Source: Thermodesulfovibrionales bacterium
GTDB lineage: Bacteria > Nitrospirota > Thermodesulfovibrionia > Thermodesulfovibrionales > SM23-35
DNA: 5,187 nucleotides
Direction of reading: 5' to 3'
NCBI GenBank assembly: GCA_022865525.1
Contig: JALHSV010000358.1
Location: 1-5,187 of the forward strand
Shown: in pieces, positions 1-5,187 of the stretch
Layout: each line of letters starts with the position of its first letter
Position numbering within the stretch: the first letter of the stretch is position 1
Made by a program: the position numbers and the translations under genes
Notes under the pieces: generated by a model
Told to the model about the DNA's origin: nothing
The model's database searches: none
The model's input: only the letters and a program-made list of their open reading frames with translations

Positions 1-728
1 ATATGTGCGTCATGGTAATCAAAATGAATTCCCGATGTATCCTCGCGACCGGGTACAGAAGAAAATTCGCTCTCATAAGTATATAATTCGGCATCATTTT
101 CCTTTGCCTTTGTCTTGATAACGTCCATTGCTTCAGGTTCCTGGTGAGCAGTCACAACGGGTATTCCCTTCTTGATAATACCTGCTTTCTCCTGTGCAAT
201 TTCCCTGAGCGTCTTCCCGAGAAATTCCATATGATCGTAACTGATCTGCGTTATGACACAGACATCAGGGGAGATTATGTTGGTTGCATCGAGCCTTCCA
301 CCCATGCCAACTTCCATCACCGCTATATCTATTTTTTGCCTGCTGAAATACAGGAGAGCCATTGCAGTGACGACCTCAAAGAATGTTGGGGAGAAGTCAT
401 CGATACGCGAAGCAACATCTCTGACCTCTTCGGCGAGACCGACAACGTCCCGTTCAGTTATCTCCGCTCCATTTATTCTGATCCTCTCGGTGAAACTGAT
501 GAGGTGGGGAGAGGTGAAAAGGCCGACGTTAAATCCGGCCGCCTGAAGAATGGATGCTGCAATTGCCGATGTTGAACCCTTGCCGTTTGTTCCCCCTACA
601 TGGAGTGCGCGGAATAGTTTATGAGGATTACCGAGTTCAGATACGAGCCTGCTTATATTGTCGAGGCCAAATTTAATGCCGTGTTCCCGGAGATTATAGA
701 GATACTGAATTGACTCATGGCAGCTCAT
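1..728 (-). CDS. folC: Bifunctional folylpolyglutamate synthase / dihydrofolate synthase, 3' end missing
   Basis: This is the N-terminal 242 residues of a Mur-ligase-family ATP-dependent enzyme; the family is usually about 420-430 residues, so the C-terminal domain lies beyond the left edge. FolC joins glutamate to dihydropteroate and to folates in the cytoplasm. Visible motifs are the P-loop GTNGKGS (residues 46-52), TSPHL (72-76), FTERIRING (79-87), TFFEVVTAMA (115-124), EVGMGGRLDATN (139-150), the DH pair (165-166) that contributes a metal ligand in the family, and EKAGI (180-184), whose Lys181 matches the carbamylated lysine. The start is the ATG at 728-726, which shares ATGA with the accD stop; the reading frame runs M-S-C-H-E-S-I-Q-Y-L-Y-N-L-R-E. 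There is no clear Shine-Dalgarno in front of it, so translation is probably coupled to accD. The nearby ATG at 718 is in another frame. Assignment to the family is secure; whether both activities are present cannot be judged from this half. Confidence 0.95.
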   Translation of the reverse strand, partial: MSCHESIQYLYNLREHGIKFGLDNISRLVSELGNPHKLFRALHVGGTNGKGSTSAIAASILQAAGFNVGLFTSPHLISFTERIRINGAEITERDVVGLAEEVRDVASRIDDFSPTFFEVVTAMALLYFSRQKIDIAVMEVGMGGRLDATNIISPDVCVITQISYDHMEFLGKTLREIAQEKAGIIKKGIPVVTAHQEPEAMDVIKTKAKENDAELYTYESEFSSVPGREDTSGIHFDYHDAH

Positions 729-1558
729 AGAAGAAGTTCAAATATCTTGGCAATCGTATCCCTCAGATTCTTTCTGTCAACTACCATGTCAATGAGTCCG
801 TGCTCGAGAAGAAAGTCAGCCCTCTGGAAGTCATCCGGCAAGGGCTGTTTCATCGTCTGCTCGATGACACGCGGGCCGGCAAAACCGATCAGGCTTTTTG
901 GTTCTGCAATAATGATGTCGCCTAATGAGGCAAAACTGGCAGTGACACCGCCAAAGGTTGGGTCGCACAAAACTGAGATGTACAGAATTCCATTATCCTT
1001 CAGTCTGCCGATAGAGGCAGATACTTTTGCCATCTGCATAAGGGAGAATATTCCTTCCTGCATCCGTGCACCACCGGATGACGATACTGCAATAAGGGGC
1101 TGCTTTTTTTCGAGAGCCCTTTCCGCTGCCCTTGCTACCTTTTCTCCGACGACAGATCCCATGCTGCCGCCCATAAAGGAAAAGTCCATGATGACGAGCG
1201 TTGCAGGGTATTGCCTGATCAGTGCATCTCCTGAAATGACGGCTTCCCTGATTCCGCTTTTTCTCTGGTTATCCTTGAGCCGCTCTTTGTATGCAACTGA
1301 GTCTTTAAAGTGCAGGGGATCGACGGAAACAAGGTTTTCATCGATCTCGACAAAACTGCCCTCGTCAACAAGAAGTTTCAGCCGTTCACGGGCGCTTATC
1401 CTGAAGTGGTAATTGCATTTCGGACATATCTTGAGATTTTTTTCTATCTCTTTTTTATAGACAATCTCCTTGCAGCCATCGCACTTAACCCATAGTCCTT
1501 CGGTTATCTTTCCTTTCTTCTCTCCGCGGGTTTCCTTAGTTTTCTTGAACCATGCCAT
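725..1558 (-). CDS. accD: Acetyl-CoA carboxylase carboxyltransferase, beta subunit
   Basis: AccD forms, with AccA, the cytoplasmic carboxyltransferase that moves CO2 from carboxybiotin to acetyl-CoA, giving malonyl-CoA for fatty acid synthesis. At 277 residues it is close to the usual bacterial length (about 280-300). The N-terminal zinc ribbon has Cys26, Cys29, Cys45 and Cys48 in CxxC-x16-CxxC spacing, as in E. coli AccD. The crotonase-like core shows FMGGSMGSVVGEK (128-140), SSSGGARMQEG (159-169) and DPTFGGVTAS (199-208), which are hallmarks of the carboxyltransferase site. The ATG at 1558-1556 is preceded by AAGGA with a 6-base spacer, and the MAWFKK opening is typical of the family. It lies 22 bp after trpA and overlaps folC by 4 bp. 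No accA is seen in the window, which is common because accA is often encoded elsewhere. Confidence 0.97.
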   Translation of the reverse strand: MAWFKKTKETRGEKKGKITEGLWVKCDGCKEIVYKKEIEKNLKICPKCNYHFRISARERLKLLVDEGSFVEIDENLVSVDPLHFKDSVAYKERLKDNQRKSGIREAVISGDALIRQYPATLVIMDFSFMGGSMGSVVGEKVARAAERALEKKQPLIAVSSSGGARMQEGIFSLMQMAKVSASIGRLKDNGILYISVLCDPTFGGVTASFASLGDIIIAEPKSLIGFAGPRVIEQTMKQPLPDDFQRADFLLEHGLIDMVVDRKNLRDTIAKIFELLL

Positions 1559-1580
1559 GTTGAATCCTTCGAAAAAATTT

Positions 1581-2360
1581 TTACGTAATTGCCTGCCTCA
1601 GGCTGAAAAGATAGTCCTTCAGTTTATCAGGATTTTCATGGAGCCTCTTGACAATTGCGCTCCCAATGATTACTCCGTCAGAAAGCTTTGCAACATGTGC
1701 TGCATCGTCAGGGGTTGACACTCCAAACCCAACCGCTATCGGATTTTCTGTATATTGCCGTATGTGCGCGATTAATATCTCCATGGAACCATCAAGGAGA
1801 AGGTTGGCTCCTGTTATCCCTGCTATTGCAACATAATAGATAAAACCGTGTGATGCTTTTGTCACTCTCTTGATTCTCTTCTCTGTTGAAGTCGGAGCGA
1901 GAAGGAATATTGTATCAAGCCCATGACTCCTCGAGGTACGGACGAAATCTCCTGCTTCGTCAGGCGGCAAATCGGGGATAATCACACCGTCAATGCCGGC
2001 GTTTCTTGCATTGCTGATGAAGTCCTCAGTCCCGTACCTGAATACCGGATTGAAGTATGTCATGAGAACCAGGGGAATCTGAGTGACTTGTCTCAGGTTA
2101 CTGACAAAGGAGAGGACGGTTCTCAGGGTAGTTCCGTTTTGCAGGGCTCTTTCAGCAGCACGCTGAATTGTGGGGCCGTCTGCGAGCGGATCTGAAAAGG
2201 GCACTCCCAATTCGACGATATCTGCACCGCACTCTTCGAACAGAAGGACAATTTCTTTTGTCTTTTCCAGGGAGGGATCCCCTGTCATGATATACGGGAT
2301 GAAAGCTTTCTTCCCCAGCTTTCGCAATTTCTTAAATGTTTCCGAAATCCTCGTTTTCAC
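1581..2360 (-). CDS. trpA: Tryptophan synthase alpha subunit
   Basis: TrpA cleaves indole-3-glycerol phosphate to indole and glyceraldehyde 3-phosphate; indole passes through a tunnel to TrpB. The 259-residue protein is a full-length TIM barrel. Catalytic Glu50 and Asp61 sit in VELGVPFSDPLADGPTIQ (49-66). The phosphate-binding elements are GITGA (181-185), GFGVS (211-215) and GSA (233-235). Loop 6 reads A178-I-A-G-I-T-G184 where Salmonella TrpA has SRAGVTG, so Ser178 is replaced by Ala; Gly181 and the mobile-loop Thr183 are kept. The start is a GTG at 2360-2358 that overlaps the trpB TGA stop in GTGA, with an AAGG about 9 bases upstream inside trpB. This overlap implies translational coupling, which would favour equal amounts of the two subunits. 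Confidence 0.97.
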   Translation of the reverse strand: MKTRISETFKKLRKLGKKAFIPYIMTGDPSLEKTKEIVLLFEECGADIVELGVPFSDPLADGPTIQRAAERALQNGTTLRTVLSFVSNLRQVTQIPLVLMTYFNPVFRYGTEDFISNARNAGIDGVIIPDLPPDEAGDFVRTSRSHGLDTIFLLAPTSTEKRIKRVTKASHGFIYYVAIAGITGANLLLDGSMEILIAHIRQYTENPIAVGFGVSTPDDAAHVAKLSDGVIIGSAIVKRLHENPDKLKDYLFSLRQAIT

Positions 2361-3538
2361 AGTTTGATACCTTTGATCCGGGCTACATGCTGCACGTCTT
2401 TGTCACCCCTGCCGGAGAGGTTCACTACCATAAGGGTATTCTGTGACAGTGCAGGCGCGCGTTTTCCGACTTCAGCAAGCGCGTGTGCAGACTCAAGCGC
2501 GGGAATAATTCCGTCGGTCTTCGACAAAAGCTCAAATGCAGCCAATGCTTCATCGTCGGTTGCATATGCATAGCGGACGCGCCCGCTGTCTTTCAGGAAA
2601 GAATGTTCAGGACCTATTGATGCATAATCAAGCCCTGCGGAAACAGAATGGGTGCCAAGAACATTGCCGTTATTATCCTGCAGGAGATAACTCTTGCAAC
2701 CCTGGAATACGCCAATCGAACCACCGGCAAATCGAGCGGCATGCTCCCCTGTTTCAATTCCCTTGCCGCCTGCCTCAACCCCGATCATCTCTACAGCATC
2801 AGCAAGAAAAGCATAAAACAGCCCCATGGCATTGCTGCCGCCTCCTACACAGGCGATAAGATAATCGGGCAGCCTTCCTTCAGCAGCGAGTATCTGTCGT
2901 TTTGTCTCCCTCCCGATTACCGATTGAAAATGCCTTACCATGACAGGGAAAGGATGAGGCCCAAAAACAGTTCCCATGACGTAATGCGTTGTGCGAACAC
3001 TGGATGTCCAGTCGCGGAGTGCCTCATTAATTGCATCCTTTAATGTCCTTGAACCTGTTGGAACCTCTGTGACTTTTGCTCCAAGGAGTTTCATCCTGAA
3101 CACATTCAATACCTGCCTTTCCATATCCTCGGTACCCATGTATATTTCACAGTCAAGCCCGAAGAGTGCAGCGCCGGTTGCAGTAGCCACACCATGCTGA
3201 CCTGCACCGGTTTCTGCGATAACCCTTTTCTTCCCCATCATTTTTGCAAGGAGGACCTGAGCAACGGCATTATTGATTTTGTGGGCGCCCGTATGAGCGA
3301 GATCCTCGCGCTTCAGATAAATCTTTGCCCCGCCCAGATGCTCTGTGAGGCGTTCTGCAAAATAGAGCGGTGTTGGCCTGCCGATATATGTCTTCTGGAG
3401 ATGAGTGAGTTGGAGTTGGAAATTCTTATCCCTGAGAGAATGAAAAAATGCTTCCTCAAGCTCCTCGAGGGCAGGCATGAGGGTTTCAGGGACAAAACGT
3501 CCGCCATATATGCCGAAATATCCTCTCCTGTCAGGCAA
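2357..3538 (-). CDS. trpB: Tryptophan synthase beta subunit (PLP-dependent)
   Basis: TrpB condenses indole with serine to make tryptophan using pyridoxal phosphate. At 393 residues it has the usual length of a TrpB1-type enzyme. Visible features, numbered from the TTG, are the N-terminal GYFGIYGGRFVPETL signature (6-20), KREDLAHTGAHKINNA with the PLP-binding Lys87 (76-91), AETGAGQHG with catalytic Glu110 (109-117), and the phosphate-binding GGGSNAMG (233-240). Coordinates use the TTG at 3538-3536 as start because it is the nearest accepted start codon. The strong AAGGAGG at 3556-3562 lies 17 bases from this TTG, which is too far, but 8 bases from an in-frame ATC at 3547-3545. That start would add I/M-K-K and give the common family opening M-K-K-L-P-D. 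The true start is therefore uncertain by three residues. It is the first gene of the minus-strand operon; no trpF or trpC lies just upstream. Confidence 0.97.
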   Translation of the reverse strand: MPDRRGYFGIYGGRFVPETLMPALEELEEAFFHSLRDKNFQLQLTHLQKTYIGRPTPLYFAERLTEHLGGAKIYLKREDLAHTGAHKINNAVAQVLLAKMMGKKRVIAETGAGQHGVATATGAALFGLDCEIYMGTEDMERQVLNVFRMKLLGAKVTEVPTGSRTLKDAINEALRDWTSSVRTTHYVMGTVFGPHPFPVMVRHFQSVIGRETKRQILAAEGRLPDYLIACVGGGSNAMGLFYAFLADAVEMIGVEAGGKGIETGEHAARFAGGSIGVFQGCKSYLLQDNNGNVLGTHSVSAGLDYASIGPEHSFLKDSGRVRYAYATDDEALAAFELLSKTDGIIPALESAHALAEVGKRAPALSQNTLMVVNLSGRGDKDVQHVARIKGIKL

Positions 3539-3555
3539 TTTTTTGATAAGAATAT

Positions 3556-3562
3556 CCTCCTT
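3556..3562 (-). promoter_or_regulatory. trpB: Strong Shine-Dalgarno of trpB, out of register with the TTG start
   Basis: On the minus strand this reads AAGGAGG, a near-perfect anti-16S match. It is 8 bases before an in-frame ATC codon (3547-3545), 2 bases before an in-frame ATT (3553-3551) and 17 bases before the TTG (3538-3536). Its spacing best supports initiation at the ATC position. Confidence 0.8.
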
Positions 3563-3590
3563 AAGGGTTACAGGCCGTCATTAAACAGTT

Positions 3591-3596
3591 ATTATA
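3591..3596 (-). promoter_or_regulatory. Putative -10 box for the trpB-trpA-accD-folC operon
   Basis: The minus strand reads TATAAT, a perfect sigma-70-type -10 hexamer, 53 bases before the trpB TTG. The -35 match is poor (TGTAAA at 3615-3620 with an 18-bp spacer, or GTAAAT at 17 bp). The predicted start near 3584 would give a leader of about 40-46 bases, too short for a classical Trp attenuator. I saw no Trp-codon leader peptide and no terminator hairpin here. Confidence 0.4.
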
Positions 3597-3661
3597 GCCC
3601 ATATCAGCAAAATATTTACATCATGAGCTTTCATAACACATCAGAGGTCGTCACGGGTAGT

Positions 3662-3690
3662 TTGACATCGTTTGAACATGCCTTTATACT
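3662..3690 (+). promoter_or_regulatory. Consensus-like promoter driving the DUF3842-CooT pair
   Basis: A perfect -35 box TTGACA (3662-3667) is followed by exactly 17 bases and a -10 box TATACT (3685-3690; one mismatch to TATAAT). With standard geometry the +1 base falls at about 3697, which is the G of the GTG start codon of the next gene. Confidence 0.75.
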
Positions 3691-3696
3691 TATTTT

Positions 3697-4119
3697 GTGT
3701 ACAGAATTGCTGTTGTTGATGGACAGGGTGGAGGCATCGGAAGCCTGATTGTCAGGAGATTACGGGATGAGTTCGGAGAGACCATCGAAATCCTTGCACT
3801 CGGTACAAATGCAGCCGCAACAACAGCAATGATGAAGTCAAGGGCGAACAAAGGTGCAACAGGAGAAAATGCAATTGTCTGGAATGCGGGCAGGGTTCAT
3901 ATGATAACAGGTCCATTGAGCATTGTCCTTCCAAATGCAATGCTGGGAGAAATGACACCCAGGATGGCAGAGGCTCTTGTATCATCAGATGCGAAAAAGA
4001 TTCTTCTCGCTCTCAATCAGGAAGGAATCGACGTGATTGGAGTCGGAAAAGAGCCCCTGCCTCACATGATTGAAAAAATTGTCGAGTCGATCAGGCAGGC
4101 GATAGGAAAGGAGAAGTAA
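3697..4119 (+). CDS. DUF3842 family protein (function unknown)
   Basis: This 140-residue protein matches what I recall of the DUF3842 family, whose members open with an I-A-V-x-D-G-Q-G-G-G-I-G stretch. Here it is residues 4-15, a glycine-rich turn after a hydrophobic beta strand that resembles a Rossmann-type nucleotide- or cofactor-binding loop. A second region (about 35-85) is rich in Ala, Thr, Asn and Gly, and the tail from about residue 105 alternates predicted strand (DVIGVG, 115-120) and helix. No signal peptide or membrane segment is seen, so it is probably cytoplasmic. The GTG start at 3697 is chosen because the conserved motif begins three residues later and no in-frame start lies just upstream. 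No Shine-Dalgarno precedes it, and the promoter places +1 on the start codon, so the mRNA is probably leaderless. It is followed after 1 base by a CooT-family gene and is almost certainly co-transcribed with it. A nickel-related role is inference from this neighbour only. Confidence 0.85.
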   Translation: MYRIAVVDGQGGGIGSLIVRRLRDEFGETIEILALGTNAAATTAMMKSRANKGATGENAIVWNAGRVHMITGPLSIVLPNAMLGEMTPRMAEALVSSDAKKILLALNQEGIDVIGVGKEPLPHMIEKIVESIRQAIGKEK

Positions 4120-4120
4120 T

Positions 4121-4309
4121 ATGTGCGAGGCGAATGCTTATATTTATCAGAATGGCAAAGAAGAGCTCTATCTTGAGAGTGTCGATATCATGAGGCCTGA
4201 ACAGGGGAAGATTTATCTCAGAAATCTCTTCGGCGAACAGAAGATCTTTGAGGGAGAGATAAAAGAGATATCGCTCTTACACCATAAGATCGTCCTCGAA
4301 AAGAAATAG
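4121..4309 (+). CDS. CooT-family nickel-binding small protein
   Basis: This 62-residue protein has the CooT pattern: M-C-x-A at the start, an acidic first half, then L-F-G-E (36-39), a G-x-I-K-x-I segment (45-50) and the ending L-L-x-H-x-I-V-L-E (52-60). Rhodospirillum rubrum CooT is about 66 residues, dimeric, and binds nickel through Cys2 while helping mature carbon monoxide dehydrogenase; Cys2 is present here. Family members also occur without CODH genes, and none is visible in this window, so a wider nickel-handling or unknown role is possible. The ATG at 4121 has a good Shine-Dalgarno (AGGAG, 7-base spacer) inside the end of the DUF3842 gene, one base after its stop. The 3' end overlaps the left arm of a predicted terminator. 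Confidence 0.85.
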   Translation: MCEANAYIYQNGKEELYLESVDIMRPEQGKIYLRNLFGEQKIFEGEIKEISLLHHKIVLEKK

Positions 4310-4329
4310 AAACGATCTTCTTATTTTTT
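4286..4329 (+). terminator. Probable Rho-independent terminator after the CooT-family gene
   Basis: AAGATCGT (4286-4293) and ACGATCTT (4312-4319) form a perfect 8-bp inverted repeat around an 18-base loop, followed by a T-rich stretch (4321-4329) with six consecutive T. The left arm and the stop codon lie within the CooT coding end. The stem is AT-rich and the loop long, so it may be weak. The T-run is only on the plus-strand side, so it would act on plus-strand transcription; on the minus strand the hairpin lacks a T-run. Confidence 0.45.
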
Positions 4330-4560
4330 CGATGTCTTCTTTTTTGCTGGTGTTTTTTTCTGAGGAGTACCCTTCTTGCTTGATACGTTCTTTGCCGCCT
4401 TCTTCTTTGGCCGAACGGCTTTCTTTCCGGTTGGAGATATTTCTGTTACTTCAATGCCGCAGCAGTAGACAGGGGTCAGTTCTCCTTCCCCTGTAGAGGT
4501 AACGACAATATCGGAACCGCACTGCTCACACTCGTAGGTAACTGTTCTTTTCCGTGCCAT
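4321..4560 (-). CDS. Desulforedoxin-like metal-binding domain with lysine-rich tail
   Basis: The protein has 79 residues in two parts. Residues 1-42 carry Cys11-x2-Cys14 and the pair Cys33-Cys34 followed by Gly, with a G-E-G-E-L turn between them. This is the spacing of desulforedoxin and of the desulfoferrodoxin N-terminal domain, which hold one Fe (or Zn) in a rubredoxin-like Cys4 site. Residues 43-79 are almost only Lys, Ala, Pro, Thr and Ser, with repeated P-K-K-K, T-P-x-K-K and A-K-K-K units, resembling histone H1 or bacterial lysine-rich nucleoid protein tails. The fused layout suggests a small cytoplasmic protein that binds nucleic acid or another polyanion; this is inference. The ATG at 4560-4558 has an excellent Shine-Dalgarno (GGGAGG, 7-base spacer). 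It is convergent with the CooT gene, 11 bp apart. I do not know a named family for the full architecture. Confidence 0.85.
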   Translation of the reverse strand: MARKRTVTYECEQCGSDIVVTSTGEGELTPVYCCGIEVTEISPTGKKAVRPKKKAAKNVSSKKGTPQKKTPAKKKTSKK

Positions 4561-4603
4561 GATATTTCCTCCCTTGTTTTCTATTCGTATCGTACTGATA
4601 TAT

Positions 4604-4634
4604 AGTATAGTAAATTTTACCTAAAATGGGACAA
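4604..4634 (-). promoter_or_regulatory. Tentative promoter for the desulforedoxin-like gene
   Basis: The minus strand has TATACT (4604-4609) as a possible -10 and TTGTCC (4629-4634) as a possible -35, but the 19-bp spacer is longer than ideal. An 11-base near-perfect inverted repeat, GTAAA-T-TTTAC (4610-4620), lies in the spacer and could be an operator or chance in AT-rich DNA. No good plus-strand promoter was found in the same 92-bp divergent gap. Confidence 0.3.
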
Positions 4635-4652
4635 TCGTTATTAAGGATTTTT

Positions 4653-4754
4653 ATGAAGGTCAGGAAACATTTTCCCGAAGTGAAGGAGAAGGTTTATAGA
4701 GAGGACCAGGAGAACAGGATCTATTATTTGAAGAAATTGCTGTACGATCAATAA
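4653..4754 (+). CDS. Small hypothetical ORF, 33 residues, upstream of the YkgJ-type gene
   Basis: The ORF opens M-K-V-R-K-H-F-P-E-V-K and ends K-K-L-L-Y-D-Q. It has an AAGG about 6 bases before the ATG and its TAA stop is directly followed by the ATG of the next gene, so the two are likely translated in series. It is highly charged (many Lys, Arg, Glu) and looks helical, with no membrane segment or signal peptide. An in-frame ATG at 4626 would extend it to 42 residues but lacks a Shine-Dalgarno. I do not recognise a family. The support is position, ribosome-binding site and the exact stop/start junction, not homology. Confidence 0.55.
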   Translation: MKVRKHFPEVKEKVYREDQENRIYYLKKLLYDQ

Positions 4755-5187
4755 ATGGATAAACTGACTTCCCGCCATATTACCCGCTGTATACGGTGCG
4801 GAACCTGCTGTAAGAAAGGTGGACCGGTTTTGCATCATGAAGACAAGAAAATTCTCCGTAATCATCATGCGGCATACGAACATCTCATCACCATACGCAA
4901 AGGTGAACTGACATACAATCCCCTGAGCGAAACGGTGGAACAGGCATATCAGGAAATGGTAAAAGTTGCAGGAAAAGGGGATACCCGGTCCTGTTGCTTT
5001 TATCGGGAAGAGGATTCCTCGTGTATGATTTACGAGCACCGTTTCCTTGAATGCCGTCTCCTCAAATGCTGGGAACCAACAGCAATCATGCGCATTATCG
5101 GACAGCATACGATTTGCCGTTCAGATATCATCAATCATGATGATCCGGTCCTGAGTATCATAGAGAAGCATGAGAAGGAATGTTCCC
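4755..5187 (+). CDS. YkgJ-type cysteine-cluster protein, 3' end missing
   Basis: The reading frame is open from the ATG at 4755 to the window end, 144 residues, with no stop. The N-terminus carries C12-I-R-C15-G-T-C18-C19, the CxxCGxCC signature of the YkgJ (UPF0153) family, whose members are proposed to bind zinc or an Fe-S cluster. A second cysteine-rich part follows: Cys80-Cys81, then C90-M-I-Y-x-x-R-F-L-E-C100-R-x-x-x-C105, matching the C-x-I-Y-x-x-R-P-x-x-C-R pattern of the family with Phe in place of the usual Pro. Further cysteines at 121 and 143 may also take part. The middle (about 28-75) is an insertion rich in His and charged residues. No signal peptide or membrane segment is seen. 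The start directly follows the stop of the 33-residue ORF and has only a weak Shine-Dalgarno, suggesting coupling. The substrate or partner is unknown. Confidence 0.85.
   Translation, partial: MDKLTSRHITRCIRCGTCCKKGGPVLHHEDKKILRNHHAAYEHLITIRKGELTYNPLSETVEQAYQEMVKVAGKGDTRSCCFYREEDSSCMIYEHRFLECRLLKCWEPTAIMRIIGQHTICRSDIINHDDPVLSIIEKHEKECS

Noticed and set aside
144..575. Plus-strand open frame of 143 codons
   Set aside because: It is antisense to folC, where clear Mur-ligase motifs are read on the minus strand.
717..1412. Long plus-strand open frame of 231 codons
   Set aside because: It lies entirely opposite accD, which has full family motifs; the Ser/Arg-rich translation is typical of an antisense shadow.
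1565..1580. AAAAATTTTT-like stretch between trpA and accD
   Set aside because: There is no GC stem before it and the genes are only 22 bp apart with a good accD ribosome-binding site, so it is not a convincing terminator.
3561..3581. Six-codon mini-ORF (M-T-A-C-N-P) in the trpB leader, minus strand
   Set aside because: It has no Trp codons and there is no terminator/antiterminator pair, so it does not support attenuation; probably chance.
3194..3748. Plus-strand open frame of 184 codons reaching into the intergenic region
   Set aside because: Most of it is antisense to trpB and its end overlaps the DUF3842 gene in another frame; it has no recognisable motif.
4641..5108. Minus-strand open frame of 155 codons with hydrophobic stretches
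   Set aside because: It is antisense to the YkgJ-type gene and the 33-codon ORF; the Phe/Leu-rich look comes from reverse-reading Lys/Glu codons.

Overview
The window holds a minus-strand biosynthetic operon in its first two thirds and a set of small genes in the last third. It suggests an anaerobic bacterium of moderate G+C content. A CooT-type nickel protein, a DUF3842 protein, a desulforedoxin-like metal-binding domain and a YkgJ-type cysteine-cluster protein together fit an anaerobe such as a Nitrospirota or Desulfobacterota member. That lineage guess is inference from gene content only and is weak.

Positions 1-3538, minus strand: trpB, trpA, accD and folC in transcription order, with folC running off the left edge. 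The junctions are tight: trpB/trpA overlap by 4 bp (GTGA), trpA/accD are 22 bp apart, and accD/folC overlap by 4 bp (ATGA). The genes encode the two subunits of tryptophan synthase, the beta subunit of acetyl-CoA carboxylase carboxyltransferase, and folylpolyglutamate/dihydrofolate synthase. This looks like one transcript linking the last step of tryptophan synthesis, the first step of fatty acid synthesis, and folate retention. The key catalytic and metal-binding residues I checked are present in the parts seen. The trpB start is odd: a strong Shine-Dalgarno points to an ATC codon, and the nearest standard start is a TTG nine bases further on.

Positions 3539-3696: a divergent intergenic region. 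It carries a consensus-like promoter for the plus-strand genes (TTGACA, 17 bp, TATACT) and a TATAAT box facing trpB.

Positions 3697-4309, plus strand: a DUF3842-family gene and a CooT-family gene, one base apart. The predicted transcription start falls on the GTG start codon of the first gene, so this mRNA is probably leaderless. A hairpin followed by a T-run lies at the end of the pair.

Positions 4321-4560, minus strand: a 79-residue protein with an N-terminal desulforedoxin-like four-cysteine domain fused to a lysine-rich, histone-H1-like tail. Divergent from it, on the plus strand, are an unannotated 33-codon ORF (4653-4754) and, immediately after its stop codon, a YkgJ-type cysteine-cluster gene that is cut by the right edge.
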